Shown: piece by piece, positions 9,136 through 19,000 of the stretch
Layout: each line of letters opens with the position of its first letter
Numbering within the stretch: position 1 is the stretch's first letter
Source: CAVRUH01 sp963822595
GTDB taxonomy: Bacteria > Chlamydiota > Chlamydiia > Chlamydiales > Waddliaceae
Reading direction: 5' to 3'
NCBI GenBank assembly: GCA_963822595.1
Contig: CAWGIG010000002.1
Coordinates: 245,212 to 309,211 of the forward strand
Length of the DNA stretch: 64,000 nucleotides
Translations under genes and position numbers: made by a program
The notes under the pieces: model-generated
The model's database searches: none
Told to the model about the DNA's origin: nothing
The model's input: only the letters and a program-made list of their open reading frames with translations

Positions 9136-10409
9136 TATTTTAGAATCCTCTTGATAAACTCTTTTGATTTAATTTTAAATTTATCAAATGATAGTTCTCC
9201 CACATTGTCTTGTACCTTCTTGAAAATTGCGACGGCATCGTAGATGTCTTGCTCGGGCCCTAGAAATAATTGGTGATTCAGCACAAGGCCCTTTAAAGAG
9301 GAAATTGTTTCGGCCACCGGAGTATATGACTTGAGTCCCAATCGCTTTTCAACATCCACATCTTTCCCCCAATTGACAAAAGATTTTCCTTCTACCCAAT
9401 TGGATGCCTTATAAAGAACTTCATAGGGTGCCATAATAGGAAGTCCTTCCGCCTTTAAAACATTTATCAATAAATCCCTGGAAATATTCCCAAAGGCTTC
9501 CGACTCGAATAGTAAAGGAACCCCATATATGCCATGATTCGAAACTTGAGGCTTTTGGGGGAGTAAAGATAATCCAGGAAGGTCTTTAATTAATTTTGTA
9601 AAAAGCTGGAGATTTTGACCTTTTATGTCGATTTGTTGCGGAAAGCGCATGAGTTGTCCAAGTAACACCGCTGCTTGAAACTCTGTCATCCGATAGTTGT
9701 TGCCAAATTTGGAGGGCAAGCCAGATTTCCAAGGGCGTCCACAGTTTTTAAGGCTATATAATTTTTGTGCCAAGGACTCATCATTCGTCGTGACAAACCC
9801 CCCTTCGCCGGAAGTCATGGGCTTGCTTTGTTGAAAGCTGAATGAGCCTATGGTTCCTAGTGATCCAGCACCCTTCCCATTCCAGCGCGCGCCGTGAGCA
9901 TGCGCGCAATCTTCGACAATTGCTAACTTATATTTATCTGCAATAGGTAAAAGTTTATCCATATCGGTCATTTGGGAATAAAGATGAACTGGAATAATGG
10001 CTTTTGTTTTAGTAGTAATTAATGTTTCTAATTGATCTACATTCAAACACCAATCATTTATGTTCACATCTGCCATAATAGGGGTGGCGCCTACATTTAC
10101 AGCTGCTAATGCTGTAGCCATCCATGTAAGAGAAGGGATGATGACTTCGTCACCTGGACCTATTCCAAGTGCTCTTAATGCAATTTCGAGACTGACGGAA
10201 CCATTCGCAACGCAATGGCCATATTTAACATGGCAAAACTCAGAGAATTTCTGTGAGAATTCAAGTTCTTTTGGGCCATTAAATGACCAGTTGCCACTGT
10301 GCAGCACTTCAAATAGAAGAGTTTCTTCGTGTTGCTCGAAAATAGGCCATTTCATAAATGACTTTAATCGAAGCGGAGAGCCTCCCTTATAAGCTAATTT
10401 AAAGGTCAT
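9135..10409 (-). CDS. DegT/DnrJ/EryC1/StrS-type PLP aminotransferase
   Basis: A 424-aa PLP-dependent sugar aminotransferase. Visible sites are VANGSVSLEIAL near 67-78 (phosphate binding), IVEDCAHAHGA with the PLP-ring Asp167, and the Schiff-base lysine K196 in SFQQSKPMTSGEGGF. NYRMTEFQAAVLLGQL near 240 is also typical. It transfers an amino group to a keto sugar, or makes an aminocyclitol or AHBA-like product. It is translationally coupled to the downstream Gfo/Idh gene, supporting an amino-sugar pathway feeding the glycan genes around it. A 65-bp gap separates it from the end of the large GNAT/solenoid gene on the same strand. Confidence 0.9.
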   Translation of the reverse strand: MTFKLAYKGGSPLRLKSFMKWPIFEQHEETLLFEVLHSGNWSFNGPKELEFSQKFSEFCHVKYGHCVANGSVSLEIALRALGIGPGDEVIIPSLTWMATALAAVNVGATPIMADVNINDWCLNVDQLETLITTKTKAIIPVHLYSQMTDMDKLLPIADKYKLAIVEDCAHAHGARWNGKGAGSLGTIGSFSFQQSKPMTSGEGGFVTTNDESLAQKLYSLKNCGRPWKSGLPSKFGNNYRMTEFQAAVLLGQLMRFPQQIDIKGQNLQLFTKLIKDLPGLSLLPQKPQVSNHGIYGVPLLFESEAFGNISRDLLINVLKAEGLPIMAPYEVLYKASNWVEGKSFVNWGKDVDVEKRLGLKSYTPVAETISSLKGLVLNHQLFLGPEQDIYDAVAIFKKVQDNVGELSFDKFKIKSKEFIKRILK

Positions 10410-10474
10410 AAAAACAATATAATTTTTTTTCTTAAAATATGATATTAGAAATTATTTGTCATCTTTAATGTTGC

Positions 10475-13400
10475 CTATGTTTGCTTAATCTCGAACACGC
10501 CATTTGTTTTGTGCTGCTTTCCAAGGTCAGTATATTCGTAAGGGGCTTTGCTGCTTAGAGACTCGAGTGTTCCAGGATATGTTATTTTCAGGTCATCATT
10601 CTGCGCAAAGGGTAGCCCTAACTCCTGAGCACGGTCTTTGGCAAGCCGTACGATCGCTTTTGTGATACTCGGTTTGACGATATCAGGATAAATAGGTTCG
10701 ACCAATAACACAGGAGTCTGATTCTTTGTATCCCAAAGAATCCTAAAAATAGCCCGCGCCATCATCTTACCATGCATGTTTTTAACACACAGAAGGCGAT
10801 TTTTTCCGTCTAAAACATATGCCAGAAGGGATTTGTTCAGTTCAATATCACCTTCAATCTTCTGACAGCTGCCTGGTACAGCAGAACCACAGGTAAATAA
10901 ACTTTCAGGATCATCGCAATCCTCCACTGTCCATTCGTGATAATTGTATTCGACATTTTCAAACAGTCTTTCAAAATCAACAATATTCGCTGCAAAGGGA
11001 TGTTCCATACCCAAATTTAATTTCGCAAAATATTTTTTCATCTGCAAGAACTCTATCTTTTGTTCATAGGGTTTCAATGTTGGATTCATAAGTCTGATGC
11101 AATGGCGTTGAAAGTGTAACCAATGGGTCTCAATGTTCCCTTTTTCTTGACCTTTTAGTTTTTCGCCCTTTTTGGTTTCTTTTTGCTTCAGTTCTTTGAG
11201 TTTTTCGCCAATTCCCTGTAGAACACCTTTAGGTTCACTGAAATATTTTACAAGATAGGGGCAAAGGGCATGATCGATATGCCAATGTTCTTTCACTTTA
11301 TCCTTCAAAAGCTCATAAAATGAGACCTTAGTTGTCTCATCGCTGCAATCTTTTTCATCCCAAGGGCGCTTCAACCCTTTTTTCCATTCGGTAAGCGTGG
11401 CTCCCCTTCCTTTAAAAACGGTATCCAGATGGAGGCTATTCTTGTAGCGTTCTTGTAGAAAAGTTCCATTCAATATTGTTTCAACAAACTTGATAAAAGC
11501 CTTCATCAGCACCTCATCATTGGCATTTCTTACCTTTGCCCCATAGATGAAAAGAAGGTTTGGATCGCAAAAATTGCCGAATGTTGCCTGAAATTTATCT
11601 GCAAATTGATCAATCACTCCTACAGGGATTTTCTGTTTGAAAAGATCGAATAGAATTGCATCGATCTCATACACTGGCTTTTGCAATTTTGATTCTCCTT
11701 CCAACTGGAAAATGGACTGAACAATTCTGATCCTTTTCAAAACTTCAAGAGGTTTATTTGAGATAAAAATATGGTCCATAAGAACTTTACGTTCATTCTG
11801 AGTCATATTTGTCTTGTGAAAAATATGGTAAAGTCCATTTAAGAGGGTTAGGGTGTTTTTAGGTTCTGTAAAGATCTTATGCTTAGGAATATCATAGGAG
11901 GCATTCACGATCAATGAGGCTAGTGACACAGGTGGCACTGCAGATTTCGTCTGTACCAACCGATCGCCCAGTTTGAAATGCAATAGAACATCAGGTAATT
12001 TTACAATTTCCTGGAGGATTGGGTTACGGAGGACCTCTTGGAATTCTTCTTCAGATAGGTTATGAATGACTTTGGCACCCAAAATAAAGACGACCCACTG
12101 GGCCCTTATCTTTTTAACCTCCGGATCCGGAGCCTGCTCAATGAATGCAAATAAATGCGTTGGGCACTCTTTTTTGAGCTCTATAAGATACGGTCCAATA
12201 TCCGTTTCCACAAATATACGTCGATAGAGGAGCGTGTGACAGGATGGTAAGTTTTTAGGGTGTGTAAAACTTCTAAAGAAATCGGAAGTATTTTTTATGG
12301 CGATCCATAGAAGTTTCATGTTTGTCGTGGGATTCTCGAAAGAGATGGTATTAAAGAAAATATTTAAAAATCTGCCATGTTGTCGTGCAAATATTTTTCC
12401 TACTTCCAACCAGGAATCTCCATCAAGAGTGAATTTATTCAAGTTATTAAGTAAACAGTATTCGTCGAACGATGCGGCGGCAGCTGCTGCAATTCTCTTG
12501 TGAACCTTCTTGTCTGTTATCTCAAAGAGTTCGAAGTACGGCGCGCACGGAGCCCCAATGGCGAGTGCAACTTCAATGCGATCACTCTCTTTGATTAAGC
12601 CATATTTCCGGATGTTTTTCGCTGTACAGGATCCATCCAAAGGTGCTTCCAAAAGAGCGATTTCTTTAAGTATGTTTTGATCGTGAATGCAGAATTTGTA
12701 AATATGTTCAGAAATTTTACTATCTCTTTGACAAGCAATAATTTTTGCGAGTTCGATTCGCCTCATTACGTCTTGAATTTGGTATTTATGTATAGTTGAT
12801 GCAACAGCCTTAGGCCTACTGACTGAAGTAAGCTTTGCCATTTCAAAAAGAGTATCCTCGTTAGAAATATCGTATTTATCAACTGGATTATAATCGGATG
12901 CGAGCCCTTTCGAGGATGCTTTAAGAGCCAGTTTTATCCTTGCTTGCTCATCCGTAATTTCGAACCTTCTAATGTCGATGCCAAAATCATCTCCGGGCTT
13001 CAAGCGCTCAAGAACTAATTCAGCAAAGTAAAGTCTATCAGACTCATTGGAAATTTCAAATTTTTTAAAATCTCTGCAAAAACCAGTAGGGGAATGTTCC
13101 AGTGCAATCCTTGCAAGTACTTTACGTTCTTCCTCACAGGAAATCTTATAATTGTCAACATGGGCAGAAAAATCACCCCGTTCTCGCGCAGCATCAAGTT
13201 TAGCTATTTCCAAGCGATCTTCTTCACGATCTATATAAAATTTGTCAATATACTGAGCGATAGAATGACGGGGGAACTTTGTAAGCCATTTTGCTAGTAA
13301 GATTCTCTTTTTTTCATCTGTAATATTAAACTTAACGATGGATCCTGCTATATCTTTCGCAGTCTCAGCGGCAATTTGGAAAAGTTCTAAGCGTTTGTCC

Positions 13401-14677
13401 TCATCCACAATCCCAAACTTTTGAAATGCGGAGTAGTATGACATACCGCTTCTCTTCAAACCTATGGCAGCGATTCGAAATAAAGTATCTTGATCTGTAA
13501 TGTTGGCATAGGGGATCCATGCTGCATCTTCATTACCAAACCAACCATTCGTTTCTACAAGCCGTGCGATATGTGGAGCTTTAGGCGTATTCGGTGTAAA
13601 AAGAATGTTAACATATCTAAGATGTTGAACGAACAGTTCATCGATAAGTTCGAGCATAGCCTGTTTATTTTTAAAATCGAGGTGATGAAATTGCATGACG
13701 GCGGACGCCGGAGACCTTATGGCAGACATTCTGATCAATTCGATCATTGTTTCTTCAGTTGAGATTCCAAAATACTTAAAATTTTTGTAGAAAATATGAT
13801 TTCTAACATATCCCACATCCAAATATTGTTTGAGCACTGCGATACGGTCTTGTTCCGATTCGATCCCTAGAAGATGAAATTCATCAATCAAATTTCCATA
13901 TTCACATGTAATGAAGGCTTTTGCGTAGGCTACCTTCATCTTTTGGTCGGTTGTTTCTCGAATAAAGTTGCTGAGTTTACCTCCTCTGCATCTCTTAAAA
14001 AGTTCATTAAACAGTATATTGAAGTCGGGTTGTTGCAACATCCAAAGATAGATTTTCTCAAAATCTAGATGCTTTGGATAGCGCCACAATTTATCCGTGA
14101 GACCCTTATAGTCTATCTGCTTCGAAGGATAGGAGGAGTCTAGATCGCTCACTAAGCGATCGGTGGATTCTTTTACAGTTTCGAAGGTGCAGGTGACTTT
14201 AACTTTTGCCATTTCTGATTCACCCTTTTCAAAGGCAAACTTCACACGACTCTCTGCGGATTTCTTAAAAAAAGGCATTGTAGATTCGTCTGTTTCAAAC
14301 GTGACTGTCATCTTCTTTTTTCTTGCGTCCTTGAGCATTCCTCTCATTAGATAGCGGCCTATCTTACGATTTTGGCACTCTTTCAGCACTGCAAGCTGAG
14401 AGAGAGTCCAGACGTTATTAACTCGAGGCGCCAATATCGCGTATCCCAGCAATTCACGAGTATCATTATCGATTGCCAGGAACTTTGTAACAGTTTTATC
14501 TGATATCAAATTTTGGGCTATGCTTAGTTCTGCATCATTCCAGCCGATGGATGTCTGAATTCCTATCACTTCTTTCATTAATTTAGTGATCTCGTTTTCC
14601 TTCATTTCTGTTTTCACACAAATATTACAGTGAAGGACGGAGTTTTCTCGATATTGATTAAGTGCAGCGCTAAACAT
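10475..14677 (-). CDS. Giant GNAT-like / alpha-solenoid repeat protein, copy A
   Basis: A 1400-aa protein. Residues about 30-150 resemble a GNAT acetyltransferase: FLAIDNDTRELLGYAIL, then VWTLSQLAV and QNRKIGRYLMRGMLKDA in place of the acetyl-CoA loop. Residues about 200-730 consist of some fifteen degenerate repeats of about 36 aa (pattern KFxIxDExxRIxLAK), predicted as paired helices forming a solenoid. The C-terminal 170 residues hold a second compact module (LAYVLDGKNRLLCVKN, RAIFRILWD, PVLLVEPIYP), also GNAT-like in strand/helix order. It is a clear paralogue of the gene at 16055-20302. No signal peptide is seen. A host-directed effector is plausible but unproven. Confidence 0.8.
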   Translation of the reverse strand: MFSAALNQYRENSVLHCNICVKTEMKENEITKLMKEVIGIQTSIGWNDAELSIAQNLISDKTVTKFLAIDNDTRELLGYAILAPRVNNVWTLSQLAVLKECQNRKIGRYLMRGMLKDARKKKMTVTFETDESTMPFFKKSAESRVKFAFEKGESEMAKVKVTCTFETVKESTDRLVSDLDSSYPSKQIDYKGLTDKLWRYPKHLDFEKIYLWMLQQPDFNILFNELFKRCRGGKLSNFIRETTDQKMKVAYAKAFITCEYGNLIDEFHLLGIESEQDRIAVLKQYLDVGYVRNHIFYKNFKYFGISTEETMIELIRMSAIRSPASAVMQFHHLDFKNKQAMLELIDELFVQHLRYVNILFTPNTPKAPHIARLVETNGWFGNEDAAWIPYANITDQDTLFRIAAIGLKRSGMSYYSAFQKFGIVDEDKRLELFQIAAETAKDIAGSIVKFNITDEKKRILLAKWLTKFPRHSIAQYIDKFYIDREEDRLEIAKLDAARERGDFSAHVDNYKISCEEERKVLARIALEHSPTGFCRDFKKFEISNESDRLYFAELVLERLKPGDDFGIDIRRFEITDEQARIKLALKASSKGLASDYNPVDKYDISNEDTLFEMAKLTSVSRPKAVASTIHKYQIQDVMRRIELAKIIACQRDSKISEHIYKFCIHDQNILKEIALLEAPLDGSCTAKNIRKYGLIKESDRIEVALAIGAPCAPYFELFEITDKKVHKRIAAAAAASFDEYCLLNNLNKFTLDGDSWLEVGKIFARQHGRFLNIFFNTISFENPTTNMKLLWIAIKNTSDFFRSFTHPKNLPSCHTLLYRRIFVETDIGPYLIELKKECPTHLFAFIEQAPDPEVKKIRAQWVVFILGAKVIHNLSEEEFQEVLRNPILQEIVKLPDVLLHFKLGDRLVQTKSAVPPVSLASLIVNASYDIPKHKIFTEPKNTLTLLNGLYHIFHKTNMTQNERKVLMDHIFISNKPLEVLKRIRIVQSIFQLEGESKLQKPVYEIDAILFDLFKQKIPVGVIDQFADKFQATFGNFCDPNLLFIYGAKVRNANDEVLMKAFIKFVETILNGTFLQERYKNSLHLDTVFKGRGATLTEWKKGLKRPWDEKDCSDETTKVSFYELLKDKVKEHWHIDHALCPYLVKYFSEPKGVLQGIGEKLKELKQKETKKGEKLKGQEKGNIETHWLHFQRHCIRLMNPTLKPYEQKIEFLQMKKYFAKLNLGMEHPFAANIVDFERLFENVEYNYHEWTVEDCDDPESLFTCGSAVPGSCQKIEGDIELNKSLLAYVLDGKNRLLCVKNMHGKMMARAIFRILWDTKNQTPVLLVEPIYPDIVKPSITKAIVRLAKDRAQELGLPFAQNDDLKITYPGTLESLSSKAPYEYTDLGKQHKTNGVFEIKQT

Positions 14678-14737
14678 AGTATTATTTAAAATTTTGTTTT
14701 ATTTGTTAAAAGATAATATCAAAATAGACATATTTAT

Positions 14738-14760
14738 AATACCGTATTTTATACGGTATT
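14738..14760. promoter_or_regulatory. Palindrome in divergent promoter region, site 1
   Basis: Perfect 10-bp arms AATACCGTAT and ATACGGTATT are separated by TTT. The site lies in the 174-bp divergent spacer between the 1400-aa gene and the 245-aa gene. Near-identical sites occur in the duplicate spacer (20363-20383) and at 60251-60271. A nearby AAGATAATATC-like element (14709-14720) is also shared with the second spacer. This has the form of a dimeric repressor's operator; the regulator is unknown. Confidence 0.6.
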
Positions 14761-14851
14761 TTTAATTTTTATTATAAATTAACTAAATTTAATATTTGCA
14801 TTTAATTATAAAATATTTTAAAATGGTTTATATTTAAAAGGAGTTAATTTT

Positions 14852-15589
14852 ATGGACGTTGGGAATAGTAACCACTTTTATCATACAAAATTTCCAGTTT
14901 TAGCTACAGCTATTGTAGAAACTATGGAAGAAAATATTAAAGACCGTGCGGAATGGTCCTTATTAGATTCAAGAACTCCTCAGGCACAAAACTTTGAAAG
15001 AATTCGAAGTCGTTCAAACACAATGATTGCAATGGTTCGTATATTAAAGGGTGGATTGCGTAAAACTGAACTAGAAGCCATTCATAATGAAGATAGAGCT
15101 CTCCTATTGCTAGGTCTTGCAACAACAGAACACATGGGAGAAAAAGTAAAAAATCGTATTCTTCCTAAGATGATTGATATTATGGATAACTTTCTAGGAA
15201 ATAAAGTTTTTCAAGACGAACCTCCAAATAATCCGGTTGATACTCTTTTGAATGGGGGTGAATCACATTTTCGAGCTGAATTCGCTGTGAATTGGATCCT
15301 TTTCCATGACTTAAAAAAATTTCAAATTATAAGGTTGCAAGATGGATATCTTCTCGGCACTTTCCGTACTAAAGCCTTTAATGCGCTTCTCCATGATTCG
15401 GAATTTGCTAAAGAACTTAAAGCACCCCTAATCCTACTTGGTTTAAAACGTTTCCGCCAAATTCCATGTTTACAGCGTCAATGTAAAGATGTCGTAAGAA
15501 TTATTGCGAGTATGGTACTCCGCGATTTGAGAATCCAACTAGTCGAAAGGATCCATGACTTGATCCCTAAAGAAAACAGAATTTGCTAA
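14852..15589 (+). CDS. Unknown 245-aa protein, copy A, divergent partner of solenoid gene
   Basis: I do not recognise this family. It is a soluble, largely helical protein beginning MDVGNSNHFYHTKFPVL after a good ribosome site (AAAGGAG, about 14838). It is paralogous along its whole length to the 247-aa protein at 20442. Shared stretches include HTKF, ETMxENI, SxTMIAMV, GGLRKTE, ALLLLG, LPKMI and LGNKVFQD. Each copy is divergently transcribed from a GNAT/solenoid giant across a palindrome-bearing spacer, so the two genes are likely co-regulated and were duplicated together. A chaperone or regulator of the large partner is one guess, with no direct support. Confidence 0.8.
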   Translation: MDVGNSNHFYHTKFPVLATAIVETMEENIKDRAEWSLLDSRTPQAQNFERIRSRSNTMIAMVRILKGGLRKTELEAIHNEDRALLLLGLATTEHMGEKVKNRILPKMIDIMDNFLGNKVFQDEPPNNPVDTLLNGGESHFRAEFAVNWILFHDLKKFQIIRLQDGYLLGTFRTKAFNALLHDSEFAKELKAPLILLGLKRFRQIPCLQRQCKDVVRIIASMVLRDLRIQLVERIHDLIPKENRIC

Positions 15590-15644
15590 AAGTCTATTAA
15601 TAGTCCTGATTTTTCTTGTGCTTGTCGTTGCAAATGGCGCTGTA

Positions 15645-15954
15645 GAATCAGTCGCTCTTCGCGATGCGCTCCGAGCTCTATGGTAACACTTGATCTACCC
15701 CGGGTTCCGATGCGTCACCCGGGGCTTTAATGGATACGTCCTCGCGATGCGCTCCGGACTCAGGAATAATTAAGTGATTTCGCGAGTTTGGAATGATTAA
15801 GTGATTTCGCGAGTATGGAATGATTAAATGATTTCTTGAGTCCGTAGCGCATCGCGAAGGACGTATCCATTAAAGCCCCGGGTGACGCATCGGAACCCGG
15901 GTAGATCAAGTGTTACCATAGAGCTCGGAGCGCATCGCGAAGAGCGACTGATTC
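15645..15954. repeat. Long inverted repeat with three internal 27-bp direct repeats
   Basis: Arms 15645-15763 and 15835-15954 are inverted copies over about 118 bp with only a few mismatches and indels. The conserved blocks include GCGATGCGCTCCGAGCTC and GGCTTTAATGGATACGTCC. The centre (15763-15842) holds three direct repeats at 27-bp spacing (starting 15763, 15790, 15817), each beginning GGAATRATTAARTGATTTC. The element sits between convergent genes, is GC-richer than its flanks, and has no transposase. It could be a MITE-like element or a bidirectional terminator. Confidence 0.8.
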
Positions 15955-16054
15955 CACGACAACACATGCGACGTCGAAGAAAGATGTATATCCAAAAAGC
16001 ACCCAAGTCGCGCAGCTAGGACTTAACATTTAACCATTTCTGTAATAACTTTAT

Positions 16055-19000
16055 TCAATTAATGCGGTATACACCATTTGTTTGGTGCTGTCCCATGTCG
16101 GTATATTCAAAGGGAGCTTTACCGCTTAGAGACTCGAGTGTCCCTTGATATCTTATGTTCAGGTTATCATCCTGTGCAAAGGGGAGTCCGAGCTGTTGAG
16201 CACGGTCTTTTGCAAGCCGCACGATGGCTTTTTTGATGCTTGGCTTGACAATACTAGGATAAATTGGTTCAACCAGTAATACAGGAGTCTGATTCACCTC
16301 ATCCCATAGAATCCTAAAAATTGCCCGAGCTATCATCTTGCCATTATGGTTTTTAACACAAAGAAGGCGATTCTTACCATCTATAACGTAGCCGAGAAGA
16401 CATTTGTTGTAATTAATGTTTCCATCAATCCTTTGACAACATCCCGGATCAACAGAACCACAGGTGAATAAACTCTCAGGATCGTCAGTATCCTCCGCTG
16501 TCCAACCGTCATAATTATATTCAATGTTAAGAAAGGGCTTTTCTAAGCCTTCGATGTCATTTAAAAAGGGATGTTCCTTGCAAAATATTTTATGAGCATA
16601 AGCCTTCATCTGTGAGAGCTCTGTCTTCTGTTCAAACGGCTTCAACTTTGGATTCATAAGTCTGATGCAGTGACGTTGAAAATATAACTTGTTTATTTCA
16701 CGTTTCTCGAAATCTTCACTTCCGTTTCTTTTGGTAACCCATTCTTCCTCATCAGTTTTAAGTTTTTGGGTTCTTTTCGTTCCATCTTTGATTTCTTTAA
16801 GTTTTTCACCAATTTTTCTTAGAACGCCTTTAGGTTCACTGAAAAATTCTATAAGTTCCGCGCAGTCAGCATGATCGATATGGCCATGTTCCTTTATTTT
16901 ATCCTTCAGAATATCATAAAATGAGAAAGTCGTTTCATCGTCGCAACAGTCCTTTTGATCCCAAGCGCGCTTAACACCCTTTTTCCATTCGACAAGAGTC
17001 TCTTCGCGTCCTTTAAAAACTTTATCAAGATGGAGGCTCTTCTTGTATCGCTCTTCAAGAAATGTTCCATTTAATACAGTTTCGACAAACAATACAAAAG
17101 CTTGCATGAGTGGTATATTAGAAATGCTCTTTACCTTTGCCCCATAGATGAAAAGAAGATTTGGATCGCAAAAACTCCCAAATGTCGCTTGGAATTTATC
17201 TCCAAATTGTTCTATATCTCCTATAGGAATTTTCTTTTTAAAAAGATCGAGAAGAATAGCATTGAGATCATATTTTTCCTTAGTAAGCTCTGACTCACCC
17301 CCCAAAATAAAAATCGATTGAACAATTCTGATCATTTTCAACACTTCATGCGGTTTGTTTGAGACAAAAATATTGTCCAAAAGGTTATTTCGTTGATCCA
17401 TTGTCAAATTTGCGTCGTGGATAATTTGATAGAGTCCTCCCAAGAAAGTTGGGGCATATTTAGGTTCATTGTAGATTTTATGCGGATCAATTTTGTAACA
17501 CCCATTCACTACTAACGAAGTAAAGGATTCAGGGGGTACCGCTGATTTTGTTTGTACCAATAGATCGACTAATTTATAGCGCAAGCGCTCGTCAGATAGA
17601 TTTGCAATTTCTTTAATAAAAGGATTCCGAAGTACTTCTTGGAACTCTTCTTCGGATAGATTGTGGATGAGTTTCGCACCTAAAATATAAATGACCCACT
17701 TGATCATAATCCGTTTATCATCTGGACAGGAAGCTTCTTCGATGTATGCAAATAGGCTTTCAGGGCAGACTTTTTCAAGTTCTTCAAGGTGATCTAAATT
17801 AGCTCCTTCATAAAAAAATGGAGAATATAAATTCCAGCATGGAGGTAATCTAGTGCAATAGTTTTTTTTATTATCATAAGTTGTTTTGAAGTCAGTATTT
17901 CTTATTACGGTCCACACAAGGCTCATAGCAGTTATTTCTGAAAAATAAGTCCAATTCAATAAATAATATAAATAGTTGCCTTGATGTCGGGCCACTAATT
18001 TCCCGATTTCTAACCATAATTCGTCATTAAGTTTAAAATTCCTCAGATAGTGAATGAATAATTCGGTATTTTCAGATGATGCAGTAGCTGATGCAATTCT
18101 AAAATGAACTTGCATATCGGTTATTTCAAAGAGATTGAAGTGCGGTGCGCATTGTGCACCGGCGGCTAAAGCAACTTCGATACGATCATTCTCATTGATA
18201 AGCCCATAATTTTTAATATATCTGGAAGTGTTTTCGGCATTCAACGCTGTATCTATAATAGCAATATTCTTGAGCTCCTCTTGATCTCGGATGCAAAATT
18301 TAACAATATGTAAAGAAATATTCCCGTTCTGTTGACAGGCAATGATTTTTGCAAGTTCGATTCGTCTCTTCTCGTTCCGAATCCGATATTTATACACTGT
18401 TTTTGCAACAGTTTCAGAACTACTGACTGCAGAAAGCTTTGCCATTTCGAAGATGACATCCTCGTTAGAAATTTCATACGACATGATTAAATTATCTTGT
18501 CCTAGAAGGCCCTTAGAGGCTGCTTCAAGACCGAGCTTTATCCTTGCCTGTTCATCGGTAATTTCGAACTGCCCGATATTACTCCCAAAATCAGAACCGT
18601 ACCCTGGCCAGAGGTGCTTCATACACAATTCGGCAAATTCGATCCTATCGGCTTCTTTTGAAATTTGAAATTTTTTAAAATTCTGCATAAATATATATGG
18701 GGAAAATTGAAGTGCAATCCTTGCCAGCTCTTTTCGATCCTCTTCCAACGTAATTTGATAATTGTCAACATGATCGGAGAAATAACCATATTTTTTTGCA
18801 GCTTCAAGTTTAGCGACTTCCAAGCGATCTTCTTCACGACTAATCTGAAATTTTTGAATATTTTTTGCGAGGTCGCAATGATGATTGTGTTGCATCAGCC
18901 ATTTTGCTAGAATAAATCTCTTTTTTTCGTCTTTAATATTAAATTTTTCAATTTCGTAAACTGTTTTTTGATTTTTTTCAGCACTGATTTTGAACAGCTC

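Noticed and set aside
15763..15842. CRISPR-like array (three 27-bp repeats)
   Set aside because: The repeats are directly contiguous with no spacers, number only three, sit inside an inverted repeat and have no cas genes nearby.
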